64,000 nucleotides of DNA from Elusimicrobiota bacterium. GTDB lineage: Bacteria > Elusimicrobiota > Elusimicrobia > UBA1565. Shown piece by piece: positions 16,954-24,851 of the stretch. Each line of letters starts with the position of its first letter. Position 1 is the stretch's first letter. The DNA is taken from positions 248,001 to 312,000 of the forward strand of contig JBAZVI010000002.1 of NCBI GenBank assembly GCA_041660925.1. Direction: 5' to 3'. The position numbers were made by a program, and so were the translations under genes. The notes under the pieces are model-generated. The model saw only the letters and a list, made by a program, of their open reading frames with translations. It did no database searches and was not told the DNA's origin.

Positions 16954-19900
16954 TTGACCACGACCACCTTCTGGATCTTGGTGATGCCGGGCGCCTCGAG
17001 ATGGAGCAGATAGATGCCGCTGGCCACGCGGATCCCGGAGAGGTTGGAGCCGTCCCAGTCGACCGAGCCCTTGCCCGCCGGCCGGTCCTCGTCGATGAGC
17101 GTGCGCACCAGCGAGCCCGCCATCGTGAAGAGGCGCAGCCGCACGTGCCCGGCGTCGGTGGACTCGTACTTGAGCGTCGCCTTCTCCCCCCGCGCGGGGT
17201 TGAAGACGTTGTTCCACGCCGTGAAGGAGGCCCGCTGGGCCGTGAGGTGGAGCTCGGGCGAGAGGCCCAGCGACTGCGAGTGGCCCAGGGGGTTCACGCC
17301 GAAGACCTCGAGGTGCACCGAGCCCACCGCCGGGAAGCGGTCGGAGAAGCCCGGGACCAGGCGCAGCGTGCCGGTGATGGTCCCCATGCTCCCGGACGAC
17401 GAGACGAAGGCGAGGTACGGGACTCCCGCGCCGTTGGTCTCCGTCTGCGGGACGACGTTGAGGGCGTGGTCGCGGAACCGGGCGTAGGAGAACCCGTAGT
17501 TCTGCGACTGCACGAAGCTCGCGACCTTGACCCGGAAGCCGACGAGGTCGTTGTCGAAGGAGGCGGCGACGACGCTGGAGTCGACCGGCCCCGTGCGCGA
17601 GTAATCGGCGCTGAGGGAGTAGAAGAGCGTCGAGTTCGTCACGTCGTTGGAGGCGTAGTCGGCGGGCGCGGCGGCGACCATGACGTAGTACTGGCCGGCG
17701 GCGGGCGCGGAATAGGTGAGCCGGACCTGCGAACTGGTGGTGAGGCAGGGGTTCAGCGGGTCGTTGGGGCAGTTGCCCGAGAGCGTCGGATTGATGTCGA
17801 TGGAGGGCAGGGCCTCCGCGAGCAGGTTGAACCTGCTGTCGAGCAGCGTCATGCCGTACGCGTAGTAGCTCCCGGGCTGCGAGGGGCTTGCGGGCAGCGA
17901 GAGGGTCAGGGACATCGGCCCGGGGGCGGCGGCGATCGCGTAGTAGTCGAGGTCCGCGGCGGGATAGATGCGTCCGTGCAGGAGGGTGGCCGTGGAGACG
18001 TCGGTCGCCGACTGGACGCCGTCGTTGGGCTCGTAGGAGTCCCCGCCGTCGCGCGCGGGAGACTCGACGATCCCGTGCGCGGAGAACTGGGCGGTGATGG
18101 GCCCGTTGGCGACGTTGTCGCCTCCGCAGGCGGGCGCGAGCGTCGAGGCGTGATAGCTCGTCTGGAGCATCGCCTCGAGGAAGTCGCGGAAGCTGTCGGG
18201 GTAGAAGAAGAGGGAGCGGAAGACGAGGCGGTCGGAGCACTTGCGGCCGTTCGTCGCTCCGAGCGAGCCGATGAGGGCCTGACGGATCTCCCAGAGGGCC
18301 TGGCTGAGGATGAGGCTGTCGTCGTGGACCTCCCCGGCCCAGTGGGTCGGGAAGACGCGCAGCGAGCCGCCGGGCTTCGTGTAATCGAGCTCGCGCAGAG
18401 CGCCTTCGCCGCCGAAGGCGCCCGAGGTGTACTTGCCGATGGCGCTGTAGGCCAGGTCGCTGGCGGGGAAGTAGTCGGAGAGGGCCTCGGAGATCGCGCC
18501 GTTCTGGCCGAAGTTCAGCACGGGGTAGATCTGGTCGACCACGAAGTGGACGTATTCGTGGCGGATGACGCTCCCGTCGGTCGCGAAGCCGTTGGCCACG
18601 TCTCCGAAGTAGAGGGACTGCTGGAGCGGGTCGTAGAAGGCGTTGGCGAGGTTCGGGCCGACGCGGGCCATCGCGACGATGGGCTTGCTGATCCAGGTCG
18701 AGGTCGAGGAGTTCGGCCCGGCCATGAAGTAATCGTGCGCCTTGTTGATGTGATAGAAGATGTTGATCTCGTCGCGCGTGCCGTCGTAGGTCTGGAGGTT
18801 CGTCCAGGTGTAGGTGGAGGTGGTGTTCTCGGAGACGGTCGGCGCGTTGACGAGGCAGAGATAAGAGGAGATGCCGACGTCGTAGCCGTACTGCGTGCCG
18901 GCCTCGTTGGTCCTGAGCCGGATCTGCAGCGAGCGGCCGGGGACGGCGGTCCCGCGGAAGGCGCCCTTCGACCCGACGTAGGCCGCGACCGCGTTCCCGG
19001 AGACGGGGTCCACGACCTCGACCTGGTCGTCGTCGGAGATGTCCCCCTCCGGCGTGAGCACGCCGACCTGGAACGCGCTGAAGACGGGGAGGACCTTCAC
19101 GGGGTCCCGGCCTCCCGGGCAGACCCCCGCGCTGGCGTTGATGGTGGCGGTGGTGATGGAGTTGTCGGCGTAGGGGTGCGCCGAGCCGACGGGCGTCCCC
19201 TGGGTGGCCCAGACGCCCGCGCCGTTGTCGTAATGCGCGGCGGGGACCGTGTAGTTCGCGACGCTGGCGTAGGGGCCCTGGAGCTGGGAGAACACCTTTC
19301 CCGGGGTCGCGCTGCAGAAGAAGCCCGCGCTGTCGGTGAGAGCGGAGGTCGCGGCGTTGCCCACGTAGACGCGCTGATGGGCGATGGGCCGGGTCACCTT
19401 GGTCGGCGAGGGCCAGGTGACGGGGTCGTACTCATAGACCTCGCCGCTCACCGTCCCCGAGGCCATGCAGACCTGGTGGCGCAGGTCGTCGTAGCGGAAG
19501 AGGATCCTCCCGTCGCGCGCATCCACATAATAGAACCAGCGGCCGCCGGCGCCCTCCAGGCGGAACTTCCACGCGAGGGCGAGCTCCCCGGTGTCCCGGC
19601 GCGGATAGAAGACGAGACGGCCGCCGCGCGGCGTCGGGCCTCCGATGCCGAGGTCGGCGGCGGCGGCGGCGGCGGCGGCCGATTCGGGGATCGTCGGGGC
19701 GGAGTCCAGCGGCCCCACGCGGCGGAAGCCGTTCTGCAGGGAGAGGATGTTGCCGTCCGCGTCGACGTGGACCTTGATCCGGGAGAACTCGACCGGGAGC
19801 CCCGCGTGGACCTGCACGAAGAGCAGATGGGTGTACCCCCCGTCGGTGCGCGCGAGCTCGAGGCGGAGCTCCCCGGGGTCGATGCCGAGGGCCTCGCGGC

Positions 19901-20180
19901 TCTTCAGCAGGAAGGTCTCCGCGACCTGCCGGGCGGCCGGGAGCACGGTCCCCCCCCCGGCGGCCGCGGCGCGCATGGCGCCCGCGTTGCCTCCGCGGTT
20001 CTCCGAGTTGAAGCGCTGGAGCGCCCGGCGCCCGGCCGCGGCCCGGTTGAGCTCGTCGCCCGTGGGGAGCTCGGGGACGTCGAGTCCGAAGCGGCGGGCC
20101 TCGGCGCGGGCATCCGGCCGCGCGGCCCCCGCGCCGAGCGGCAGTAGGAGCACGAGGAGGGCGCAGAGAGGGAGTCTCAC
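16950..20180 (-). CDS. Secreted thermolysin-like (M4/M36-type) metalloprotease with C-terminal sorting-type domain
   Basis: The 1076-residue protein has a signal peptide (about 1-20), an FTP/PepSY-like propeptide (about 85-230) and a gluzincin catalytic region. HEYVH is at 541-545 and a second glutamate (GAISEALSDYF, E565) lies 20 residues after the second His, the thermolysin spacing. GEVHDDSLILSQALWEI follows as the likely active-site His segment. A pre-peptidase C-terminal-like domain begins at YEPNDGVQSA (about 690). The end is a FlgD-like/type IX sorting-like beta domain (LRLFTMAGSLVRTL, GIYLLHLEA, final VVVVK). GTG 20180 overlaps the HEAT gene (GTGA), and its stop overlaps the PorV-like gene. 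It is predicted to be exported and surface attached or released. Confidence 0.85.
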   Translation of the reverse strand: MRLPLCALLVLLLPLGAGAARPDARAEARRFGLDVPELPTGDELNRAAAGRRALQRFNSENRGGNAGAMRAAAAGGGTVLPAARQVAETFLLKSREALGIDPGELRLELARTDGGYTHLLFVQVHAGLPVEFSRIKVHVDADGNILSLQNGFRRVGPLDSAPTIPESAAAAAAAADLGIGGPTPRGGRLVFYPRRDTGELALAWKFRLEGAGGRWFYYVDARDGRILFRYDDLRHQVCMASGTVSGEVYEYDPVTWPSPTKVTRPIAHQRVYVGNAATSALTDSAGFFCSATPGKVFSQLQGPYASVANYTVPAAHYDNGAGVWATQGTPVGSAHPYADNSITTATINASAGVCPGGRDPVKVLPVFSAFQVGVLTPEGDISDDDQVEVVDPVSGNAVAAYVGSKGAFRGTAVPGRSLQIRLRTNEAGTQYGYDVGISSYLCLVNAPTVSENTTSTYTWTNLQTYDGTRDEINIFYHINKAHDYFMAGPNSSTSTWISKPIVAMARVGPNLANAFYDPLQQSLYFGDVANGFATDGSVIRHEYVHFVVDQIYPVLNFGQNGAISEALSDYFPASDLAYSAIGKYTSGAFGGEGALRELDYTKPGGSLRVFPTHWAGEVHDDSLILSQALWEIRQALIGSLGATNGRKCSDRLVFRSLFFYPDSFRDFLEAMLQTSYHASTLAPACGGDNVANGPITAQFSAHGIVESPARDGGDSYEPNDGVQSATDVSTATLLHGRIYPAADLDYYAIAAAPGPMSLTLSLPASPSQPGSYYAYGMTLLDSRFNLLAEALPSIDINPTLSGNCPNDPLNPCLTTSSQVRLTYSAPAAGQYYVMVAAAPADYASNDVTNSTLFYSLSADYSRTGPVDSSVVAASFDNDLVGFRVKVASFVQSQNYGFSYARFRDHALNVVPQTETNGAGVPYLAFVSSSGSMGTITGTLRLVPGFSDRFPAVGSVHLEVFGVNPLGHSQSLGLSPELHLTAQRASFTAWNNVFNPARGEKATLKYESTDAGHVRLRLFTMAGSLVRTLIDEDRPAGKGSVDWDGSNLSGIRVASGIYLLHLEAPGITKIQKVVVVK

Positions 20181-21313
20181 GGGGCCCTCGCGGGGGCGGG
20201 TCGGGCGACGATCTTCAGGAGGGCCGCGGCCGCGCGGACCCGCACGCGGGCCTCGCGGTCGTCAAGGCCGGCCTCGAGGACGCTCGAGGCATCCTTGCTC
20301 GCGATGAGCTCGAGGACCTCGACGGCGAGCATGCGGGCGTCGACGTCGGTCTGGGAGAGGGCGCGCTGGGCGAGGAGGACGCCCTCGCTCGCGCCGTGGC
20401 GCGCGAGCGCCGCCGTCGCGAGGAGCTCGACGTGGGTGTTCGAGGTCGCGCGCGCCTCCTCGAGAGCCTTCACGGGCCCGTCTCCGGGCAGGAGGCCGAG
20501 GGCCTCGACCGCCTTCGCGCGGACGAGCTCGTCGGGGTCCTTGGCCCCGCCCACGAGCGCCTCGAGGGCCTCGGGATCCTGGGTCAGCCCGAGGCTGTGC
20601 ATGACGGCGGCGCGCACGCGAGGGTCCTTGTCGGCGGAGAGCGGAAGGAGGAGCGAGGAGACCCGCGGCGAGGGGACTTCCCCGAGGACCGCGGCCGCGC
20701 GGGCGCGCACCCCGGGATCCTCGTCGGAGAGGGCTTCGGCGAGTCGGTCGAGCTCCCGGGTCTCGCCGAGCAGGCCGAGGGCGAGGAGCGCGGCGTCGCG
20801 CACGCCGCCGTCGCGGTCGTCTCGGAGCCGGTCGAGCATCTTCTTGAGCGGGGCCGGGCGGATCTCCGCGAGGACGCGGATGGCCGTCGCGCGGACCTTG
20901 TTGCGGGCGGCCGACTTCATCTCCTCGGCGGCGGCGAAGGGGTCCTCGTCCTTCTCGGCGCCCTTGGCCGCGGGAGCGGGAGGGACTTTGGCCTTCACGG
21001 CGGGGGCCGCGCCGCGCAGGGCGACCACGAAGAGGGGCTTGACGCCCGCGTCGTCTCCCAGCGCGTGGAGCGCGGCGGCGGCGCTCACCCGGACGGCGTC
21101 GGAAGGGTCCTCGAGCAGCGGCAGCAGCAGCTTCACCGCGGCCGGGTTCCCGAGGCGTCCCCACTGCTCGGCGGCGAGCGCCCGCACGTCGGGGTCGGTC
21201 GCGGAGAGGCCGGCCGTGAGAGCGGCGAAGGCGCGCTTCCCGATCGGGGGCGCGGAGACCTCTGCGGCCTTCAGGGGCAGAGCGAGGAGCAGGAGCAGGG
21301 CCGTTGCGGGCAC
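20177..21313 (-). CDS. Exported HEAT-repeat protein
   Basis: The 378-residue product has a signal peptide (PATALLLLLALPLKAAE) and then about ten HEAT-type helical repeats of around 31 residues with the pattern DPDVRALAAEQWGRLG, DPSDAVRVSAAAALHALG, DPGVRARAAAVLGEV. HEAT repeats of this PBS-lyase type are protein-binding scaffolds, so no enzyme activity is implied. It is the first gene of the overlapping trio with the metalloprotease and PorV-like protein, suggesting a periplasmic partner or chaperone. GTG 21313 is chosen over longer starts because the signal peptide begins there. A TAAAGT box lies 5 nt upstream. Confidence 0.8.
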   Translation of the reverse strand: MPATALLLLLALPLKAAEVSAPPIGKRAFAALTAGLSATDPDVRALAAEQWGRLGNPAAVKLLLPLLEDPSDAVRVSAAAALHALGDDAGVKPLFVVALRGAAPAVKAKVPPAPAAKGAEKDEDPFAAAEEMKSAARNKVRATAIRVLAEIRPAPLKKMLDRLRDDRDGGVRDAALLALGLLGETRELDRLAEALSDEDPGVRARAAAVLGEVPSPRVSSLLLPLSADKDPRVRAAVMHSLGLTQDPEALEALVGGAKDPDELVRAKAVEALGLLPGDGPVKALEEARATSNTHVELLATAALARHGASEGVLLAQRALSQTDVDARMLAVEVLELIASKDASSVLEAGLDDREARVRVRAAAALLKIVARPAPARAP

Positions 21314-21427
21314 GCCATACTTTAGCCGCGCGCGGTTGCGAAAAGATTTCGTACTTGGGGTCTGCGATCCCCTGGCGGCGATCGCAGAGGGCTCGCGGGA
21401 GAGCGGAAGCTCCTTCAAGAAACACCT

Positions 21428-21478
21428 CCGGCGATTCCGGATCGGCGGAGTCCGGAATCGCCGGGCCGGAATCGCCGG
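21428..21478 (-). terminator. Hairpin with a spare third arm downstream of tRNA-Arg
   Basis: CCGGCGATTCCGGA (21428-21441) pairs perfectly with TCCGGAATCGCCGG (21451-21464). A direct copy of the second arm, CCGGAATCGCCGG, follows at 21466-21478, so two alternative stems are possible. On the minus strand the structure comes right after the tRNA and leads to GTGTTTCTT. It is the probable tRNA terminator. Confidence 0.6.
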
Positions 21479-21485
21479 AAAGGGG

Positions 21486-21557
21486 TGCGCCCGGCAGGAA
21501 TCGAACCTGCACCAGCGGTTCCGAAGACCGCTACTCTATCCGTTGAGCTACGGGCGC
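21486..21557 (-). tRNA. tRNA-Arg (anticodon TCG)
   Basis: The minus strand folds into a complete cloverleaf: 7-bp acceptor stem GCGCCCG/CGGGCGC, D arm AGCTCAACGGATAGAGT, anticodon stem GCGGT/ACCGC with 7-nt loop CTTCGGA (anticodon TCG, decoding CGA and wobble CGN), and T arm GCAGGTTCGATTCCTGC. The discriminator is A. The CCA end is not encoded (CCC follows), so it must be added afterwards. Its own promoter lies 17 nt upstream. Confidence 0.97.
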
Positions 21558-21574
21558 GTTCTGCTCCGTCGGGT

Positions 21575-21603
21575 ATTGTAGGTTCCCCCCGACGGGCTGT
21601 CAA
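21575..21603 (-). promoter_or_regulatory. Near-consensus sigma-70 promoter of tRNA-Arg
   Basis: On the minus strand TTGACA (21598-21603) is followed after exactly 17 nt by TACAAT (21575-21580), 17 nt before the tRNA 5' end. This is the clearest -35/-10 pair in the window and shows that the organism uses a standard sigma-70 consensus. A GCCCGTCGGGGGG run lies in the spacer. Confidence 0.9.
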
Positions 21604-21687
21604 CCACCCCGGTCGACCTCCGCGGCCCCGCTTGAAAGGCCGCCGGGAATCTGATTGACTCTGTTCGCGCGCGTACGCGCGAACGGC

Positions 21688-24078
21688 ATGGCCTCCACCG
21701 ACCTCGGCCGCATCCTCCGCAGAAGCGGCGTCTACGCCCGCAACGGCGTCGGCTTCGGCGGAGCGCTGCTCAAGCACTCCCTGGTCCCCCTCTCCCTGCT
21801 CCGCGACGTCCTCCCCTCGCGGGGGCTTCTGCTCGACGCCGGCTGCGGAGAGGGGATGCTCGCGGGGCTCCTCGCCGACGCCCTCCCCGGCCTGCGCGTG
21901 CTCGGCGTGGACCGGGACGCCGCGCGCGTCGCGCTCGCCGCGAAGAGCGCCCCCCCCAACGCCTCCTTCGAGGCGGGAGACTTCCTCGGCTGCGCGCACG
22001 GAGGAGCGGCGGCGGTGCTCTTCAACGACGTCCTCCACCACCATCCCGACGACCGGCAGAAGGAGCTGCTCCTCAAGGCGGCCGCGGCCCTGGAGCCCGG
22101 CGGGATCCTCGTCGTCAAGGAGGTCGACGCGCGCGACCGCGCCGACCGCGTCTGGACCTCGTTCTGGGACGCCTGGCTCTATCCGCAGGACGTCCTGAAC
22201 TTCCGCGACGGGGCGGCCTGGCGAGCGCTCCTGCACGCGTGCGGCTTCGCGCTCCTGCGCGTCGAGCGCGTGCGCCATCCCTGGCCGGCCTCGCGGACCG
22301 TCTTCGTCTGCCGCCGCCGCATGTCCGTCGCGCCTCTGCGGGCGGCGCCGGGCGCGGCGAAGGTCCTCGTCACCGGCGCGACGGGCTTCATCGGCGCCCA
22401 TCTCGCGCGCCTCCTCCTCGCCGAGGGGCTCGGCGGACGGCCGGCCGATCCTCTGCTTCTCGTGCGCGACCGCTCGCGCCTGAGCGACGAGCTCTCCGGC
22501 TGCCGGGTCCTCGAGGGCGACCTCGAATCCCTGCCCGCGCGCCGCGCGGAGCTCGAGGGCGTCGAGGCGGTCTTCCATCTCGCGGCCGACAAGGATTTCT
22601 TCGGCGGGGAGCGCGTCTACGAGAACAACGTCCGCGGCATGCGTGCGCTCATCTCGGCGCTCGCCGGACTCTCCAGCCTGCGCCGCGTCCTCTTCGCCAG
22701 CTCTTTCGGCGCCGTCGACCGACCCGCGGCGGACGAGTGCCGCGTCCCCGTCGACGAGGACGCGCCTTCCCATGCGACGAGCGCGTACGGGCGCGCGAAG
22801 TCCGACGGCGAGCGGCTCCTGCGCGAGAGCGGCCTCCCCTTCACCGTGCTGCGCATCCCCTGGTGCTACGGCGCGGGCATGTCCCCCCTCACGCACGTGC
22901 GCAAGCTCTCGGCGATGGCGGCGGCCGGCTCCCCGGCCGCGCGCATCGACTGGCCCGGTCGGCTCAGCCTCGTCGAGACCTCGGAGTGCGCGCGCGCCTT
23001 CCGCTTCCTCGCCTCCGAGCCGAAGGCCGAGGGCGGCGTGTTCTTCATCAGCGACGGGGAGCCGGTCCGCTTCGGGACGCTCTTTCGCGACATGTCGACG
23101 GCGGCCGGCGGGCCGGGCGGCTCCCTCACGCTGCCGGAGCCGCTCGCGCGGCTGGGGCGTCCGCTGCGCGCGCTGCTCCCCTTCACCCTGCGCAGCCTCT
23201 TCCTCGACGTCTTCACGGTCTCCGACGCCCGCCTGCGCGCGCTCGGCTTCGCGGCCGCCCCGCGCGGTCCGGAGTATCTCCTGCCGATGCTGCGCTCGGC
23301 CGCGCTGGAGCTCCGGCCCGGACGCGCGCGCGAGCGCGCGCTCGTGACCGGCGCCGCTTCCGGCATCGGCCGCGCGCTCGCCGTCCGCCTGTGCGCCTCC
23401 GGCCGCGAGGTCGTGCTGCTCGACCGCGACCCGCGCGTGCGGGAGCTGGCGGAGCGTCTGCCCGGCGCGCGCGCCGTCCTCGCCGACCTCGCGGAGCCCT
23501 CCGGCCTCGCGGCCGCGCGCCGCGAGGCGGAGGATCCCGACACGGGGATCGTCGTCAACTGCGCCGGCGTCGGACTGCGCGCGGACGTCGGCCGCTCGCC
23601 CGAAGGGAGCCTCGAGCGCCTCCTGGCCGTCAACGCGGGAGCGCTCACCGCCCTGAGCGAGGCCGCGATGCGGAACTTCCGCGCCGCGGGCGAGGGCGTC
23701 CTCGTGAACTTCGCCTCCTCGGCCGCCTTCCAGCCCCTGGCGGGGATGGCCGCCTACTCGGCGAGCAAGGCGTACGCGCTGCTCTTCAGCGAGGCGCTCG
23801 CCGAGGAGGACCTCCCCCCCGGCGTGCGCGTCGTGACGGTCTGCCCCGGCGGGACGGCCACGAACTTCCAGGCGAGCGCCGGGGTGAAGGTCGTTCCCGG
23901 CGAGAAGCTGCTCGCGCCCGAGGCGGTCGCCGACCGCGTGATGCGGGCGCTCGAGGCGGGCCGCTCCGAGACGCTCTTCGTCGGAGGGCGCACGTTCGCG
24001 ATGTCCCTGCTCGCCCGCGTCCTTCCGCGCTCGTACAGCGCGCGGCTTTGGAAGCGCATGATGGACGCGTCCCGGTAA
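21688..24078 (+). CDS. Three-domain fusion: SAM methyltransferase, NAD-dependent epimerase/HSD, short-chain reductase
   Basis: A 796-residue chain holds three enzymes in order. Residues about 1-215 are a class I methyltransferase (LLLDAGCGEGML, NDVLHHHP). About 225-540 are an extended SDR of the NAD epimerase/3-beta-HSD kind (VTGATGFIGAHLA near 228, SAYGRAKSDGE with the YxxxK pair). About 550-796 are a classical SDR (VTGAASGIGRAL near 553, NCAGVG, YSASK near 690). Every domain keeps its cofactor motif, so all may be active. The substrate is unknown; a lipid, sterol-like or polyketide-like product is only a guess. ATG 21688 is used; TTG 21655 would add 11 residues. A GTTCGCGCG/CGCGCGAAC hairpin (21663-21684) sits where a ribosome binding site would be. 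Confidence 0.8.
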   Translation: MASTDLGRILRRSGVYARNGVGFGGALLKHSLVPLSLLRDVLPSRGLLLDAGCGEGMLAGLLADALPGLRVLGVDRDAARVALAAKSAPPNASFEAGDFLGCAHGGAAAVLFNDVLHHHPDDRQKELLLKAAAALEPGGILVVKEVDARDRADRVWTSFWDAWLYPQDVLNFRDGAAWRALLHACGFALLRVERVRHPWPASRTVFVCRRRMSVAPLRAAPGAAKVLVTGATGFIGAHLARLLLAEGLGGRPADPLLLVRDRSRLSDELSGCRVLEGDLESLPARRAELEGVEAVFHLAADKDFFGGERVYENNVRGMRALISALAGLSSLRRVLFASSFGAVDRPAADECRVPVDEDAPSHATSAYGRAKSDGERLLRESGLPFTVLRIPWCYGAGMSPLTHVRKLSAMAAAGSPAARIDWPGRLSLVETSECARAFRFLASEPKAEGGVFFISDGEPVRFGTLFRDMSTAAGGPGGSLTLPEPLARLGRPLRALLPFTLRSLFLDVFTVSDARLRALGFAAAPRGPEYLLPMLRSAALELRPGRARERALVTGAASGIGRALAVRLCASGREVVLLDRDPRVRELAERLPGARAVLADLAEPSGLAAARREAEDPDTGIVVNCAGVGLRADVGRSPEGSLERLLAVNAGALTALSEAAMRNFRAAGEGVLVNFASSAAFQPLAGMAAYSASKAYALLFSEALAEEDLPPGVRVVTVCPGGTATNFQASAGVKVVPGEKLLAPEAVADRVMRALEAGRSETLFVGGRTFAMSLLARVLPRSYSARLWKRMMDASR

Positions 24079-24187
24079 GGCGAACCGTTCGGTTACCTTC
24101 TTCCCCCCTCCCGCGAACCCGCGCGCATAGACCGCAAGACTCCCCAGCCGTGCCCGGAAGTCTCGGGACGCCCGGCGCGCGCGGGGC

Positions 24188-24314
24188 TATGCTGTGGGTG
24201 TAGGGCCTCGGTGCCCGTGCGTGGAGCACGCGGAATCCTTCACCGGGGCCTTACTCTTTCTGAAAATCCGGCGCCCATATTCTTGCGACGGACTTGGGGG
24301 CGCCGGATTTTCAG
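24188..24314 (+). ncRNA. Candidate small structured RNA with promoter-like and terminator-like ends
   Basis: The 354-nt gap 24079-24432 has no plausible gene. It holds a TATGCT box (24188-24193), then a stem GGCCTCGGTG/CACCGGGGCC (24204-24213 with 24241-24250, one G-U pair) enclosing CGTGC/GCACG. A 17-bp perfect hairpin follows (CTGAAAATCCGGCGCCC 24260-24276 with 24298-24314, 21-nt loop). The order suggests a stand-alone RNA of 60-115 nt on the plus strand. It lacks the GGAAG-type loop of SRP RNA and I cannot assign it to a family. It could instead be only terminator structures of the upstream gene. Confidence 0.3.
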
Positions 24315-24403
24315 ACGTTAAGACAAGTTATTCCAGGCATCGAGTTCCCGATGAAACGCTGTGATTATTAGGGACTCGATGGTGGGAACAACTGAGCTTA
24401 GAG

Positions 24404-24434
24404 AGCGGAAAATCCCCTCAGGGGATTTCCCGCT
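24404..24434 (-). terminator. 14-bp hairpin overlapping the stop of the small membrane protein gene
   Basis: Arms 24404-24417 and 24421-24434 pair at 13 of 14 positions (A-C mismatch at 24409/24429) with loop TCA. The stop codon of the minus-strand gene (24433-24435) overlaps the outer end. It ends the GT2-to-24433 operon. CTCTAAGC follows, without a T-run. Confidence 0.65.
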
Positions 24435-24840
24435 AGTCGAGGAGGCGGGCGACGCTGAAGGTCCAGACGGCGGCGGCCGCGCCGCCGCAGAAGAGGAGCA
24501 GCATGGGGAAGATCCCGGCGTAGGACGCGAAGCCCGACGGGAGGACGTACGCCTTGCCGAAAGCGGCCTCGTAGGCGCTCGTCGCCGTGAGGCCCGCGCC
24601 CATCCCGGCCGCGAGCGTCAGGAAGACGCCGCTGAAGGACCCCTTCCAGAGCGGGGCGGCGAAGCCGATGACGGCGCCCATCCAGAGAGGGATGAAGAGG
24701 TGCGGGCCGCAGTCGCGCCAGACGCTCGGCCATGCGACGAACGACGCCGCCATGGGGCCCCAGGCCAGCGCGGCGCCCGCGAGGGCTCCGGCAGAGGCCC
24801 CGGCCAGCGTCCCGACGAAGATCCTGCGGAGCGTGAGCAT
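24433..24840 (-). CDS. Small polytopic membrane protein, unknown
   Basis: A 135-residue, Ala/Gly-rich protein with four hydrophobic helices (for example VGTLAGASAGALAGAALAWG and GIFPMLLLFCGGAAAAVW). I do not recognise the family. It is the last gene of the minus-strand glycan-type operon, 11 nt downstream of the polytopic glycosyltransferase-like gene, with GAGGGG in front of ATG 24840 as ribosome binding site. A role in the same membrane process is possible but unsupported by any motif. Confidence 0.65.
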   Translation of the reverse strand: MLTLRRIFVGTLAGASAGALAGAALAWGPMAASFVAWPSVWRDCGPHLFIPLWMGAVIGFAAPLWKGSFSGVFLTLAAGMGAGLTATSAYEAAFGKAYVLPSGFASYAGIFPMLLLFCGGAAAAVWTFSVARLLD

Positions 24841-24851
24841 GATGGTCCCCC

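Noticed and set aside
15727..21313. A complete type IX secretion system
   Set aside because: Only a PorV-like protein and a possible cargo are present; no translocon or motor gene is in the window.
24188..24255. 4.5S/SRP RNA
   Set aside because: The stem-loop is of suitable size, but the conserved GGAAG-containing apical loop and its internal loop are absent.
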